This document shows positions 8,283 through 16,818 of a stretch of DNA of 42,567 nucleotides, piece after piece (the first letter of the stretch is position 1; the number at the start of each line of letters is the position of its first letter). A program made the position numbers and the translations under genes. This stretch comes from Roseovarius sp. ZX-A-9. GTDB lineage: Bacteria; Pseudomonadota; Alphaproteobacteria; Rhodobacterales; Rhodobacteraceae. The notes below the pieces were generated by a model, which did not search any database, was not told the origin of the DNA, and saw nothing but the letters and a program-made list of their open reading frames with translations. The stretch lies in NCBI RefSeq assembly GCF_028369135.1, contig NZ_JAPWHW010000029.1:1-42567 (forward strand). The letters are read 5' to 3'.

Positions 8283-9851
8283 TCAATTCCCTCCTTTGAC
8301 CCACCGGCCGTCTAGGCCTTGTGCAGTTTTTGGGTCCAACCGGATTGGAAAAGCTGCGCGGACCGCAGCATCATTCTCCGGCGTAATATGCGTGGGACAC
8401 GGCGCACTCAGCACCTCTGCTACCCGCTTGCGGGCCCGTTCCGTGATGTCTTGGGCGCCTTGTTCTGTCCAGTTGTCAGGGCTGTTGCGATCCGCCAGTG
8501 AAGGATAGACATACTCAGTCTCCATCAACGCCAACGTTTGCGCATTGCCAAGGTAATGACCGACATGACGTGACGCCTCGTCAATCACGTCGATCGACAG
8601 CGACGCATCCGTTACCTCAATCCCTTTCATGGATCGGCGGATTGAGTGGATCATTTCGTTATCAATGACCATCGCCTCGAGTGAGCACCCCAACAGACTG
8701 GCGAGCATTCCGACGCTTTCGTAGACAAAGCTGGGGCCACTCATCGCCGCCAGTGTTACGGTTAGAGCCTTCTCGAAGCCGGCCTGATTGTCGGGCAACT
8801 TACTGTCGGTCATGCCTGCCGGCACACCGGTCGGGAGGCGGTAAAATTGCATCATCTGCGCCTGCCCGGCCCCTAGCAAAGCCTGCTCTCCGCTGCCGCC
8901 AGAGAAAGAACCTGTGCGCAAATCGGCCACGAAGGGCCAGCCACTGGTGATCACAGGGTGCCCTTTTTTGACTAGGTTGATCGCCACCAGTGCGCCCAAG
9001 CTTTCTGCTACGGTCTGTACCAATGTTCCAGCCAACGCGGCAGGTGCCGTCGCCCCGGCAAGCGGCCCTGTCTGGCTGAGGATTGGCATTCCGGCACGCG
9101 CCGCAGCAGTGGCGACATTGCTGCTATCTTCGGCAAACGTAAGCGGTGAAACGACCGTGGTAGCGTGCACCGAAACGAAAGGCCGCTGAGCAAAACCGCC
9201 GTCGCGTCCGGTCATCAAATCCAGCATTTTGATGATTTCGGGGACATGGCGATCAAGGGTGATCGAAGTCCCTATATGTTTGGTCGATCCCCGCGCGCAG
9301 GCGTAGACCGTGTTCAGATCCAGTTCGCGCCAATCTTCCAAGTTGGTGGCGACCACCGGGCGCGCAAACCACTGGATATTGTCCAATTTGTCCACTAGCC
9401 GCGCAATGTCGAACAGGTCTTCCAGCGTCGAAGGACGGTAGGCGCGCGATGCACTGTCCAGCATTTTCACCGCCGCACCGCCCGTGGCGAAGTGCACATG
9501 ACCGTCACGTACCTCAATGTCATTCGAGGGTGTCTGGCCGTGAAGCACAAAATCACGTGCCGCTCCATCGATGATATCTTCAACCAAAGCACGGGGGAAT
9601 AAGAGCCGGCCATCTCCATCCAGTTTACATCCCGCACCAAGCGCCAGGTCCCGAACCGTGTCCGTGGCTCCCTTGAAACCTGTCTGTTCTAGCACATCCA
9701 GCGCCGCCGAGTGGATGCGCTGAATATCCGCTTCACTAAGCGGTCGGTACATGCCGCCCTTTGTGCCCAGCGGTCCAGGCGCAAAGCTGGGTGCCTGCCG
9801 CATGGCGCGAATCCGTTTTCCGCCTTGTCGTCTGGTGCTGTTTCCGCTCAC
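8283..9851 (-). CDS. MttB-family (trimethylamine/betaine) methyltransferase, non-pyrrolysine form
   Basis: 522-aa member of the MttB superfamily, recognised from the N-terminal YRPLSEADIQRIHSAALD pattern, the Gly/Ala-rich barrel strands (TGPLAGATAPAALAGTL), and the C-terminal DIIDEASRHVGHYLGN-like block (here DVIDEASRHVGHYLGN). There is no in-frame amber codon, so this is a non-pyrrolysine relative like the betaine-demethylating MtgB group rather than classical MttB. The start is GTG with AAGGAAA just upstream. It opens the operon with the FAD oxidoreductase and GlxA-type regulator. No corrinoid (MttC-like) protein is encoded nearby, so the methyl acceptor is not evident. The reaction is inferred. 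Confidence 0.85.
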   Translation of the reverse strand: MSGNSTRRQGGKRIRAMRQAPSFAPGPLGTKGGMYRPLSEADIQRIHSAALDVLEQTGFKGATDTVRDLALGAGCKLDGDGRLLFPRALVEDIIDGAARDFVLHGQTPSNDIEVRDGHVHFATGGAAVKMLDSASRAYRPSTLEDLFDIARLVDKLDNIQWFARPVVATNLEDWRELDLNTVYACARGSTKHIGTSITLDRHVPEIIKMLDLMTGRDGGFAQRPFVSVHATTVVSPLTFAEDSSNVATAAARAGMPILSQTGPLAGATAPAALAGTLVQTVAESLGALVAINLVKKGHPVITSGWPFVADLRTGSFSGGSGEQALLGAGQAQMMQFYRLPTGVPAGMTDSKLPDNQAGFEKALTVTLAAMSGPSFVYESVGMLASLLGCSLEAMVIDNEMIHSIRRSMKGIEVTDASLSIDVIDEASRHVGHYLGNAQTLALMETEYVYPSLADRNSPDNWTEQGAQDITERARKRVAEVLSAPCPTHITPENDAAVRAAFPIRLDPKTAQGLDGRWVKGGN

Positions 9852-9867
9852 AGTTGTTTCCTTTTAC

Positions 9868-9886
9868 AAAATGCGAATATCATTTT
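9868..9886. promoter_or_regulatory. Palindrome in the mttB-iclR divergent promoter region
   Basis: AAAATG (9868-9873) and CATTTT (9881-9886) are inverted repeats separated by 7 bp. They lie 17 bp upstream of the mttB start in the 140-154-bp divergent region shared with the IclR gene, a usual place for an IclR operator. Short A/T-rich arms make chance occurrence possible. Confidence 0.3.
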
Positions 9887-10005
9887 AGAAAACACTACAG
9901 TCATTGCACTCAGAAACTCAAGAGGGATTCGTTAGTGTCCGACTTGCTGCGCGGCGCTTAACAAAATAGGTTGAACCAGCATCCGAGGTAATGGACAGGG
10001 ATCTT

Positions 10006-10782
10006 ATGGGACGCGAACTGCAAAGCTCAATCGTGACGAAATGCGCAACGTTGCTGGACCAGCTTTCAGAGTCACCCGATCCCCTCACCTTCTCTGAAAT
10101 TGTGGAGGGAAGCGGCTACAATAAAAGCTCGGTTCACAGGATCATCGCTGTGCTGATGGGGGAGGAGCTCGTCAAATTTGATGCGCTGACCAAAACTTAC
10201 AGCCTTGGATCGCGGCCAATGCGTTGGGCACGCGCCGCCTGGCAGAAAACCGACTTGCAGATGATTACTGACGCCGAGCTGATCCAGTTGCGCAATCAAA
10301 CCAGCATGAACGTCGCCGTCTCGATTCGCGCCGAGGATTCTGTGATGTTTATCCGGACGATAGATGTCAGGTCCGTTCGATATGCTCCCAAGATCGGCCA
10401 ACAATCGCCTTTACACGCAACTGCGGCCGGGAAAATATTTTTAGCTTATGATGAAGATCAGGCCAACTGTGGCTTACCCGCCGATTATGACATGGAGAAG
10501 CTGACCGAATATACGATCACAAGGAAGACTGCGTTAAAGGCGGAGTTGAAAAGAATCAGAGCCGTTGGCTACGCCCGTTGTGATCGCGAAGAGTTTTTGC
10601 AGGTTAGCGGGATCGCGGCACCAGTGTTCGACTATCAATCCGGAATCATTGCAGCGATCAGTCTGTGGGCGCCTTCAAAGCTGGCCAGCCTCAAACAAGT
10701 GGAAGCCCACGCAGCAGATCTTTTAGCCCTCGCTTCCAATATTTCCGCGCGCTTTGGCGCGATGGCAGCCGATACGAATTAG
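10006..10782 (+). CDS. IclR-family transcriptional regulator
   Basis: 258-aa regulator. The N-terminal winged helix-turn-helix (LTFSEIVEGSGYNKSSVHRI, ~residues 25-45) binds DNA. The C-terminal effector domain shows the IclR hallmarks QSPLHATAAGKIFLAY and GYARCDREEFLQVSGIAAPV. I chose ATG 10006 because AGGG lies 5 nt upstream; an in-frame ATG at 9991 has its Shine-Dalgarno only 2 nt away. The gene is divergent from the mttB operon, so it probably regulates that operon and perhaps the aldA and transporter promoters. Ligand unknown. Confidence 0.86.
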   Translation: MGRELQSSIVTKCATLLDQLSESPDPLTFSEIVEGSGYNKSSVHRIIAVLMGEELVKFDALTKTYSLGSRPMRWARAAWQKTDLQMITDAELIQLRNQTSMNVAVSIRAEDSVMFIRTIDVRSVRYAPKIGQQSPLHATAAGKIFLAYDEDQANCGLPADYDMEKLTEYTITRKTALKAELKRIRAVGYARCDREEFLQVSGIAAPVFDYQSGIIAAISLWAPSKLASLKQVEAHAADLLALASNISARFGAMAADTN

Positions 10783-10999
10783 TCCGGCTTTGTCATGTGT
10801 GGACGGTTCCTGTTTAGCAAGGTTTTTTGACGTCGTGATCATCGCCGGTTGCGGTCATGTGTCCGGCCTTTTTGCGCGGCGCCGATGGCCGCTGGCCCTG
10901 ATGAACCGAAGTTCGACAGAATCCCCTCGGAACTAGGCTGATCTTCACGGCGTGATCCAGTCTGATCAACAAGTTAGGTGAGCGTGGCCGTGGATGTCC
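10783..10999. other. Gap between iclR and the IS1634-family element
   Basis: About 217 bases with no supported gene. No clear terminator, repeat or promoter was recognised. It may be debris from earlier insertions. Confidence 0.4.
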
Positions 11000-12730
11000 T
11001 GTAGTCACACGCTATGGTCACTATCAGCATTGCAGTGTTCAGGCATGCCGCGTAATTTGTAGGTATGTTCGTACGCATCAACGAAAGCGGTGGGCGGCGC
11101 TACCTGCAGGTGGTCGAGTCCTATCGCAACGAGGCCGGCAAGCCGCGGCACCGGGTGATCGCCAATCTCGGGCGCATCGATGGCATGGAAGACGGCCATC
11201 TCGACGGCCTAATCCGGGGCCTCTGTCGTGCGGCAGGGCGCGATGAGCCGGCAAAGCTCGAGGTCACTTATGCGCCGGCCCGCGCCTTTGGCGACGTCTT
11301 CGCGCTGCACGCGCTGTGGACGGAACTTGGCTTTGACCGTGCGCTCGGGCGCGCCCTGCGCTCCGGCAAGCGGAGGCTCGATGTCGAAGCACTCGTGAGG
11401 GCGATGGTGTTCAACCGCCTGTGCGACCCCGCCAGCAAACTCGGCTGCCTGCGCTGGCTGGACACCGTCGCGATGCCGGCCATGCCCGAGGGCGTGACGC
11501 ACCAACATCTGTTGCGGGCCATGGACGCGCTGATGGACCATGCCGACCGGGTCGAGGCCGAACTGGCGAAGCAGGTCAGGCCGCTGGTGGACCGGGACCT
11601 CGCGGTGGTGTTCTACGACCTGACCACCGTGCGCATCCATGGCGAGGGCGCCGTCGCGGACGACCTCCGCGCTTTCGGCATGAACAAGGAGCGCGGCGGC
11701 ATCGCGCGCCAGTTCGTGATGGGCGTCGTGCAGACCGCCGATGGCCTGCCGCTCATGCACACCGTCCATCCCGGCAACGTGGCCGAGACGAAGACGCTGC
11801 AGGGCATGCTGACCACCGTGCTGGAGCGTTTCCCGATCCAGCGCGTGATCCTCGTGGCCGATCGCGGCCTGCTGAGCCTCGACAACATCCACGAGGTGAC
11901 CGCCCTGGCCGACAAGGACGAACGTCGGCTGGAGTTCATCCTGGCCGTGCCGGCGCGCCGCTATGCTGATCTGGTCGACACCTTCCGCACCCTCAGTTTC
12001 GACGACGCGGAGCTGGCCGAGGCGACCTTCGCCGACCACCGTCTGATCGTCGCCAATGACCCCCTGCGCGCAGCCGAGCAGGGCGACCGGCGCCGCGCCC
12101 GCATTGCCGAGCTTGAAGCCATGGCCGAAAAGATGGTGGCGAAGCTGGACGCGCAGGATGCGGGGCGGACGGCCAAGGGGCGGCGCGCCTCCGACCGCGG
12201 CGCCTACAGCCGGTTCACTCGCGCCGTGGCCGAGGCCGAGCTGACGCGCTTCATCAAGGCTGATCTCGCCGCCGACCGGTTCAGCTGGCGCGTCGACGAA
12301 GCCGCTGTCGCCAATGCGGAGCTGTTCGACGGCAAGCTCGCGTTGATCACCAACGCGCCAGACCTTGCCGCCGCGGATGCCGTGGCCCGCTACAAGGCGC
12401 TGGCCGACATCGAGCGCGGCTTCCGCGTCCTGAAATCCGACATCGAGATCGCGCCCGTCCACCATCGCCTTCCCGACCGCATCCGCGCCCACGCGCTGAT
12501 CTGCTTTCTGGCGCTGGTGCTGTATCGCGTCATGCGCATGCGCCTGAAGGCCAAGGGCCACAGCGCGAGCCCGCGCACTGCGCTCGATCTGCTGGCCCGC
12601 ATCCAACGGCACACCGCCAAGATCGGCGAGCGCTCGGTCGAGGGCCTTTCAACCAAAACCCCTGAACAGCTGGAGCTTTTCGACACACTGAACCTGCCAA
12701 AACCCGCCTGACAGCCCGCGTGTAGTCACA
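11000..12730 (+). mobile_element. IS1634-family insertion sequence
   Basis: A 1.73-kb unit around one large transposase gene. The ends carry an imperfect 13-bp inverted repeat: TGTAGTCACACGC at 11000-11012 and, on the other strand, TGTGACTACACGC at 12718-12730 (9 of 13 match). No target duplication is seen outside these ends, so exact boundaries are tentative. Confidence 0.65.
11065..12711 (+). CDS. IS1634-family (IS4-like) DDE transposase
   Basis: Full-length transposase of 548 aa. The N-terminal motif MFVRINESGGRRYLQVVESY and IANLGRID are typical of the family. The RNase-H-fold DDE residues are visible as the Asp in VVFYDLTTVRIHG (~residue 192), the Asp in RVILVADRGLLS, and the Glu in ALADIERGFRVLKSD. 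The gene appears intact and higher in GC than the flanking betaine genes, in keeping with transfer. Confidence 0.92.
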   Translation: MFVRINESGGRRYLQVVESYRNEAGKPRHRVIANLGRIDGMEDGHLDGLIRGLCRAAGRDEPAKLEVTYAPARAFGDVFALHALWTELGFDRALGRALRSGKRRLDVEALVRAMVFNRLCDPASKLGCLRWLDTVAMPAMPEGVTHQHLLRAMDALMDHADRVEAELAKQVRPLVDRDLAVVFYDLTTVRIHGEGAVADDLRAFGMNKERGGIARQFVMGVVQTADGLPLMHTVHPGNVAETKTLQGMLTTVLERFPIQRVILVADRGLLSLDNIHEVTALADKDERRLEFILAVPARRYADLVDTFRTLSFDDAELAEATFADHRLIVANDPLRAAEQGDRRRARIAELEAMAEKMVAKLDAQDAGRTAKGRRASDRGAYSRFTRAVAEAELTRFIKADLAADRFSWRVDEAAVANAELFDGKLALITNAPDLAAADAVARYKALADIERGFRVLKSDIEIAPVHHRLPDRIRAHALICFLALVLYRVMRMRLKAKGHSASPRTALDLLARIQRHTAKIGERSVEGLSTKTPEQLELFDTLNLPKPA

Positions 12731-12857
12731 AAATGGCGCAACCCGCCATAATACTTTCAATCGCTTAGCGGATTTGCTGTCGAACTTGGGGATGAAGTCC
12801 GCTTGCCAGGTCCCTATCAAGTTGCCGGACTAAGTCTGTCCTGACAATGCCACGGGG

Positions 12858-13680
12858 GGCTTTGTCGCAAATATTGCGACCTTGCGATACCATCGTACCG
12901 AACCTATGTCGCAGCCCCGACGCAGCGAGTGAGCAGGTAGCGATGATCAATTTCAAGGGCGCTCAGTTTCCCAAAGACGTGATCCTGTTTGCGGTTTGGT
13001 TCTACGTGCGGTTCCCGGTATCTTATCGTGATCTTGAGGAAATCATGGAGGAGCGCGGCGTCAATGTCGATCACGCTACGCTGAACCGGTGGGTTGAAAG
13101 ATACGCGCCTCTGATCGCGCAAGAAGCACAGAAACGGAAGACTCGGACTGGGCGTTCCTGGCGGATGGACGAGACGTATTTCAAGGTGAAGGGCCGCTGG
13201 TGCTACCTGTATCGGGCGATCGACAAGCACGGCAAAACACTGGATTTCATGTTGTCGGAGGCCCGTGATGAGGCTGCCGCCACCACATTCTTCGCCCGAA
13301 CGATCGGCAACAATGGCTGGCCGGATCGTGTCGTGATCGACAAGAGCGGCGCCAACGCCGCGGGGCTTGAGAATATGAACCTGCTGCTTCTCCTGAGCGG
13401 GTGGTGTTGGCTGATCGAGGTTCTGCAGGTCAAATATCTGAACAACATCATCGAGCAGGATCATCGTTTCATCAAGCGGATCACGCAGCAGATGAAGGGT
13501 TTCAAATCCTTCGCCGCAGCGCAAGCCACGTTGGCGGGTATCGAGACCGCCCACATGATCCGCAAAGGGCAACTGAACGGCCAAGGCGGCACCGCTTTTG
13601 AGCAGTTCAAAGCGCTCGCGGGATAAGTGTGTCCAGGCCCAAGGTCCGCTCAAGCCAAATGGAAACTTTGCGACGGAACC
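12858..13680 (+). mobile_element. IS6-family insertion sequence (downstream of rep)
   Basis: An 823-bp unit with IS6-like terminal repeats: GGCTTTGTCGCAAA at 12858-12871 and, on the other strand, GGTTCCGTCGCAAA at 13667-13680 (11 of 14 match). The 8-bp flanks (12850-12857 and 13681-13688) are not duplicates, so the copy may have formed by replicative rearrangement or lost one side. Its right end lies 12 bp from the rep stop codon. Confidence 0.75.
12943..13626 (+). CDS. IS6-family transposase
   Basis: Intact 227-aa transposase. The DDE triad is visible as the Asp in WRMDETYFKVKG, the Asp in RVVIDKSGAN, and the Glu in NNIIEQDHRFIKR. ATG 12943 (MINFKGAQFPKD) is chosen over an upstream in-frame ATG because IS6 transposases begin with M-I-x-F-K-G. 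Confidence 0.92.
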   Translation: MINFKGAQFPKDVILFAVWFYVRFPVSYRDLEEIMEERGVNVDHATLNRWVERYAPLIAQEAQKRKTRTGRSWRMDETYFKVKGRWCYLYRAIDKHGKTLDFMLSEARDEAAATTFFARTIGNNGWPDRVVIDKSGANAAGLENMNLLLLLSGWCWLIEVLQVKYLNNIIEQDHRFIKRITQQMKGFKSFAAAQATLAGIETAHMIRKGQLNGQGGTAFEQFKALAG

Positions 13681-13692
13681 GGGCAATTGTCC

Positions 13693-14877
13693 CTAGTCCG
13701 CGTCGCTGCCTTCCAAAATACCGGGGCTGACCTCTTCCCAGAAGGCCGCAATGTCATCGGCGTTCAGCGCGGACATCCAGCCGAACCGCTCGAAATCTGC
13801 GCGCTTGGCCGGGTCCGCGATCTGGTTCAGGAACAATCGTTTGTCCGCATCTCGTTGGGTTGGCGTGCGGGCGGCAATCGCCTCTCGCAACCGTTGCAGC
13901 CGCCGCGCACGCGGGCTTTGCGGCTCTGGGGTGGTGGCCTGCCCTGCCCCGCCGAAATCACCTGCGAGCGCAGCACTCAGATAGCCCACCATGCTTTCGA
14001 CATTCTTGCGGGTGCCGACATATTCCAGCTTGGCCGCCACCTGTTCTTCGCCGTGGGTCGACAGCCATTGTCGCGCCAGTCGGTCACTTACCCCCATTTC
14101 GCGCAGCCTGGCATAGATCGGCCCGTGCCGCACCCCTGCCCCGTCATCCAGGTCAAGAATTGCCAGTTGCGGGTTTTCGCTGATCCTGAACCGGATTTCC
14201 GTCACCACCCTGCCGCGTTTTCGGGTCTCGGGCACGATCACGATGTTGCTGGTCTTGTTGACCTCGGCCACCGCCGGTTTGATCACCTTGGCGTTCAGGT
14301 GCTTGTAGCTTTCGTAATAGGCCGACCCATCCAGCCCCATCAACCTACGGAACAGGTCAAGCGACCACCAGCCGGACGATCCCGTCCTCACGAACCGGTA
14401 ACAGTTCTCATAGAGCGCCAGCGCGTGCCCGCTGGTAAACCGCCTCTGGATATTCAGGTTAATCAACGCAAAGACCTTGGGATCGTGCAGCTTCTCTGCC
14501 AGCGCGGATGAATAGGCGTATTCGCACACCCCGCCCTTCAGTTTGGCATAGCTCAACAGGCTCGACACGCCCCATTCCTGTTTGCCATCCGCGTCCAGCA
14601 TGTCCCACTCGGCCACGGTTTCGGCAAGCCCGCGCAGCGATTGCTTGAGCGTCTGGAAGTCGTTGGAATTGTACCCGATCATCATGCACAAGGTCCGCGC
14701 GTCGATCTGGTGATGAGCCTGGCTGGTCAGCGTGTCATAGGCATTGAGCAGCAACACATTGGACAGTTTACGCTGCAATAGAGTCAGTTTTCCCGATACA
14801 TGGATCGCCGCCACATGTTTCTTCACCGCTGCCCGGCGCAGTGATCCGCTCAATTTCTCGCGTGGAATATCATCCAT
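13693..14877 (-). CDS. Plasmid replication initiator, Rep_3 type
   Basis: 394-aa initiator expected to bind iterons and start replication. The N-terminal ~250 residues look like the tandem winged-helix Rep_3 fold: VSGKLTLLQRKLSNVLLLNA, DARTLCMMIGYNSNDFQTLK, GHALALYENCYRF and DLFRRLMGLDGSAYYESYKH. The C-terminal third is Arg-rich and variable. An AGGG-rich Shine-Dalgarno precedes ATG 14877. It is divergent from parA across a 525-bp region holding iteron-like repeats and an AT-rich stretch, the usual layout of a plasmid basic replicon. The exact roseobacter replicon class needs a tree. Confidence 0.82.
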   Translation of the reverse strand: MDDIPREKLSGSLRRAAVKKHVAAIHVSGKLTLLQRKLSNVLLLNAYDTLTSQAHHQIDARTLCMMIGYNSNDFQTLKQSLRGLAETVAEWDMLDADGKQEWGVSSLLSYAKLKGGVCEYAYSSALAEKLHDPKVFALINLNIQRRFTSGHALALYENCYRFVRTGSSGWWSLDLFRRLMGLDGSAYYESYKHLNAKVIKPAVAEVNKTSNIVIVPETRKRGRVVTEIRFRISENPQLAILDLDDGAGVRHGPIYARLREMGVSDRLARQWLSTHGEEQVAAKLEYVGTRKNVESMVGYLSAALAGDFGGAGQATTPEPQSPRARRLQRLREAIAARTPTQRDADKRLFLNQIADPAKRADFERFGWMSALNADDIAAFWEEVSPGILEGSDAD

Positions 14878-14955
14878 CGCCCTGCCCTCTCTTTTTCGCG
14901 ACAGTATGCCCGTTCAGGCACCCGCAGGCAATCATTCATCGGGTGCTTGAAATAC

Positions 14956-15195
14956 CTCTGACAGGTTCCCGTAAACGGGTTCCTTCCAGGCCGAACTTAG
15001 GATTTACCCATAATAAGGGGACCCGTTTGCAGGATTTCTTGACGGACCGTTCGGCCCCGATTCTGTGCCACAGCCCTGAAACAGGGTCTAACCGCGCATT
15101 GGTGCCCGTAATCCTGCGAATCGGCCCCCCTGCCCCCGTATCCGGGTTCCACCGATCCTGCATATGGGGCCCTTTCACCCTGTTAACAGGTCCCT
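14956..15195. repeat. Iteron-like repeats, probable replication origin
   Basis: Imperfect copies of a motif close to AAACGGGTTCC recur upstream of rep: AAACGGGTTCC (14973-14983), the reverse copy GGGGACCCGTTT (15017-15028), AAACAGGGTCT (15079-15089), ATCCGGGTTCC (15140-15150) and TAACAGGTCCC (15184-15194), with a weaker one near 14960. Spacing is irregular and orientation mixed. The position beside the rep gene supports an iteron role; the repeats are too diverged for certainty. Confidence 0.5.
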
Positions 15196-15204
15196 GAAGC
15201 AGCG

Positions 15205-15312
15205 TAAGGCATTGAAATTAAGATTACTTCTAGCCGCAAAGATTCTAAATATCTTAAAGATTCTACAACTTTGCAGTTGCTTTTCTTCAAAAGATTCGAG
15301 GATTAAGGGCCT
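15205..15312. other. AT-rich stretch with AAAGATTCTA repeats, possible DNA-unwinding element
   Basis: An AT-rich block in an otherwise GC-rich backbone. AAAGATTCTA occurs at 15238-15247 and 15256-15265, with a related AAAAGATTCGA at 15289-15299. It adjoins the iteron-like repeats, the usual arrangement for the melting region of an iteron origin. Confidence 0.45.
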
Positions 15313-15345
15313 AATTTCTGCTTCCTGATTCACTTGCGGGCTTTC

Positions 15346-15387
15346 ATGTGCGATAGATAGCAAAAAGTCTCGCAAACTAGCGCACAT
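15346..15387. promoter_or_regulatory. Inverted repeat in the parA promoter region
   Basis: ATGTGCG (15346-15352) and CGCACAT (15381-15387) are perfect inverted repeats ending 15 bp before the parA start. This could be the site where ParA represses its own operon, as is known for several plasmid partition ATPases. Confidence 0.35.
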
Positions 15388-15402
15388 CTCAAAGGATACA
15401 GG

Positions 15403-16818
15403 ATGACCGCAGGCAAAGATCCCATCCCTCCCTATTTCAACATCGATCCGGCTGCCGCAGCCGCGAAGTTGTCCGAGCCTATCTCGACCGCCCGATTCGC
15501 AAAAGCGGCCGCTTTTGCAGCCCGTGGGCGTGAAGATCTGGCCAAACGCGGCTACGCTCCCGATGGCAAAAAGCGCCTGCGCCGTTTTTCCACGTGGGAA
15601 ATCTGCAAATATCTGATCCCCGTCGCGCCTGCGCATTTTCGACGGGTGCTGAAAAAGCATCCCGATCTGCCGCAGGGCTTGGGCGAGGGCAATTCGAAAT
15701 GGTTCACGCTGGAGGAAGTGCTGCGCCTGCGTCGCCACTTTGCCGCAGAGGGGGCCGCTGACCGAGAGTATATGCCCTGGCGCCCCGAAGGGCTGCCGGC
15801 CAAGATCGTCGCCGTGTCGAACTTCAAGGGCGGAACGTCCAAGACCACGACTACCGCGCATCTGGCCATGTCCGCCGCTTTGGATGGCTACAAGGTGCTG
15901 GTGATCGATCTGGACAGCCAAGGCTCGCTGACCTCGATCATGGGCGGTGACGTGCCTGATGAATGGTCCACCGCCTTTCCGCTCTTGGCAAAGGATTACG
16001 CCCAGACCGTACAGGCCGAAAACACCGTGCGCGCCGCTGCTGGTCAGGCCCCCCTGCCCTTTGACGAGACGCTGACAGAGGCGCTGAAGGTTTCGGCGCG
16101 CGACATCATCCAGCCAACGCATTGGCCCAACATTGACCTGCTCGGCGCTCAGTTGAACCTCTATTGGGCCGAGTTCCAGATTCCCGTCTGGCGGATGGGC
16201 CTGCGCAGCTGGTCGCTTTGGGATGCGCTGAACAATGCGCTGACCGAAGAACGCATCGTTGACGACTACGACATCATCTTTCTCGACACTCCCCCGGCGC
16301 TTGGCTACCTGACGATCAACGCTTTGGCAGCGGCTGATATCCTCTTGGTTCCACTGGGTGCGTCGTTTCTGGAATTCGATTCTACCGGACGGTTCTTCGA
16401 CATGCTCTATTCGACCTTTGCCAGTGTTGAAGATGGTGAAAACGCCGTGCGCCGCCGAGACGGCCTGCCAGAGGTCAAGTTCGAATGGGACGCGGTGCGC
16501 GCGCTGATCACCCGGTTTGACGCCGGGCAGCAGACCGATCTGGCCAACGTCATTCAGGCCTATTTCGGCGACTTCATGACCACCTATCGCCAGGAGCTGA
16601 CAGCGATGGTCGGGCAGGCCGGCGAGAGTGTGAACGGCATCTACGAAGCCGATTACCGGGATTTCAACCGCGAGACCTATGTTCGGGGCCGCGAGACCTT
16701 CGACAGGACGTGGGCCGAGGTCAAAGAGCTGATCCTGGGCACCTGGTACCGGGATCAACAAGCGGCGAAAGCCGAGCAGAGCAGTAGTGCCCCACAAGAG
16801 GAGCAGGCAAATGGCTAA
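15403..16818 (+). CDS. parA: Plasmid partition ATPase ParA (RepA-like)
   Basis: 471-aa Walker-type partition ATPase. The deviant Walker A is visible in VSNFKGGTSKTTTTAHLA (~residues 140-157), motif A' in VLVIDLDSQGSLTSIMG, and Walker B-like DDYDIIFLDTPPALGYL. The N-terminal ~120 residues contain a DNA-binding-like region (FSTWEICKYLI...), as in large ParA proteins that autoregulate. AAAGGA precedes ATG 15403. It overlaps parB by 8 bp, so the two are co-transcribed and segregate the plasmid together with parS sites. Confidence 0.92.
   Translation: MTAGKDPIPPYFNIDPAAAAAKLSEPISTARFAKAAAFAARGREDLAKRGYAPDGKKRLRRFSTWEICKYLIPVAPAHFRRVLKKHPDLPQGLGEGNSKWFTLEEVLRLRRHFAAEGAADREYMPWRPEGLPAKIVAVSNFKGGTSKTTTTAHLAMSAALDGYKVLVIDLDSQGSLTSIMGGDVPDEWSTAFPLLAKDYAQTVQAENTVRAAAGQAPLPFDETLTEALKVSARDIIQPTHWPNIDLLGAQLNLYWAEFQIPVWRMGLRSWSLWDALNNALTEERIVDDYDIIFLDTPPALGYLTINALAAADILLVPLGASFLEFDSTGRFFDMLYSTFASVEDGENAVRRRDGLPEVKFEWDAVRALITRFDAGQQTDLANVIQAYFGDFMTTYRQELTAMVGQAGESVNGIYEADYRDFNRETYVRGRETFDRTWAEVKELILGTWYRDQQAAKAEQSSSAPQEEQANG

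Noticed and set aside
8283..9851. Pyrrolysine-containing MttB
   Set aside because: The reading frame is continuous with no in-frame TAG, so it is a non-pyrrolysine relative.
9931..9950. Possible second copy of the recombinase arm (TTAGTGTCCGACTTG near iclR)
   Set aside because: Only about eight contiguous bases match and there is no paired arm.
11209..12612. 467-aa open frame on the minus strand across the IS1634 transposase
   Set aside because: It is antisense to a clear DDE transposase in GC-rich DNA and has no family features; a frame shadow.
13627..14511. 294-aa plus-strand frame across rep
   Set aside because: It is antisense to the Rep_3-like gene, with Pro/Arg/His-rich composition typical of a shadow frame.
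14956..15195. Repeats upstream of rep as a CRISPR array
   Set aside because: The units are short, diverged and in mixed orientation with uneven spacing, unlike direct CRISPR repeats.
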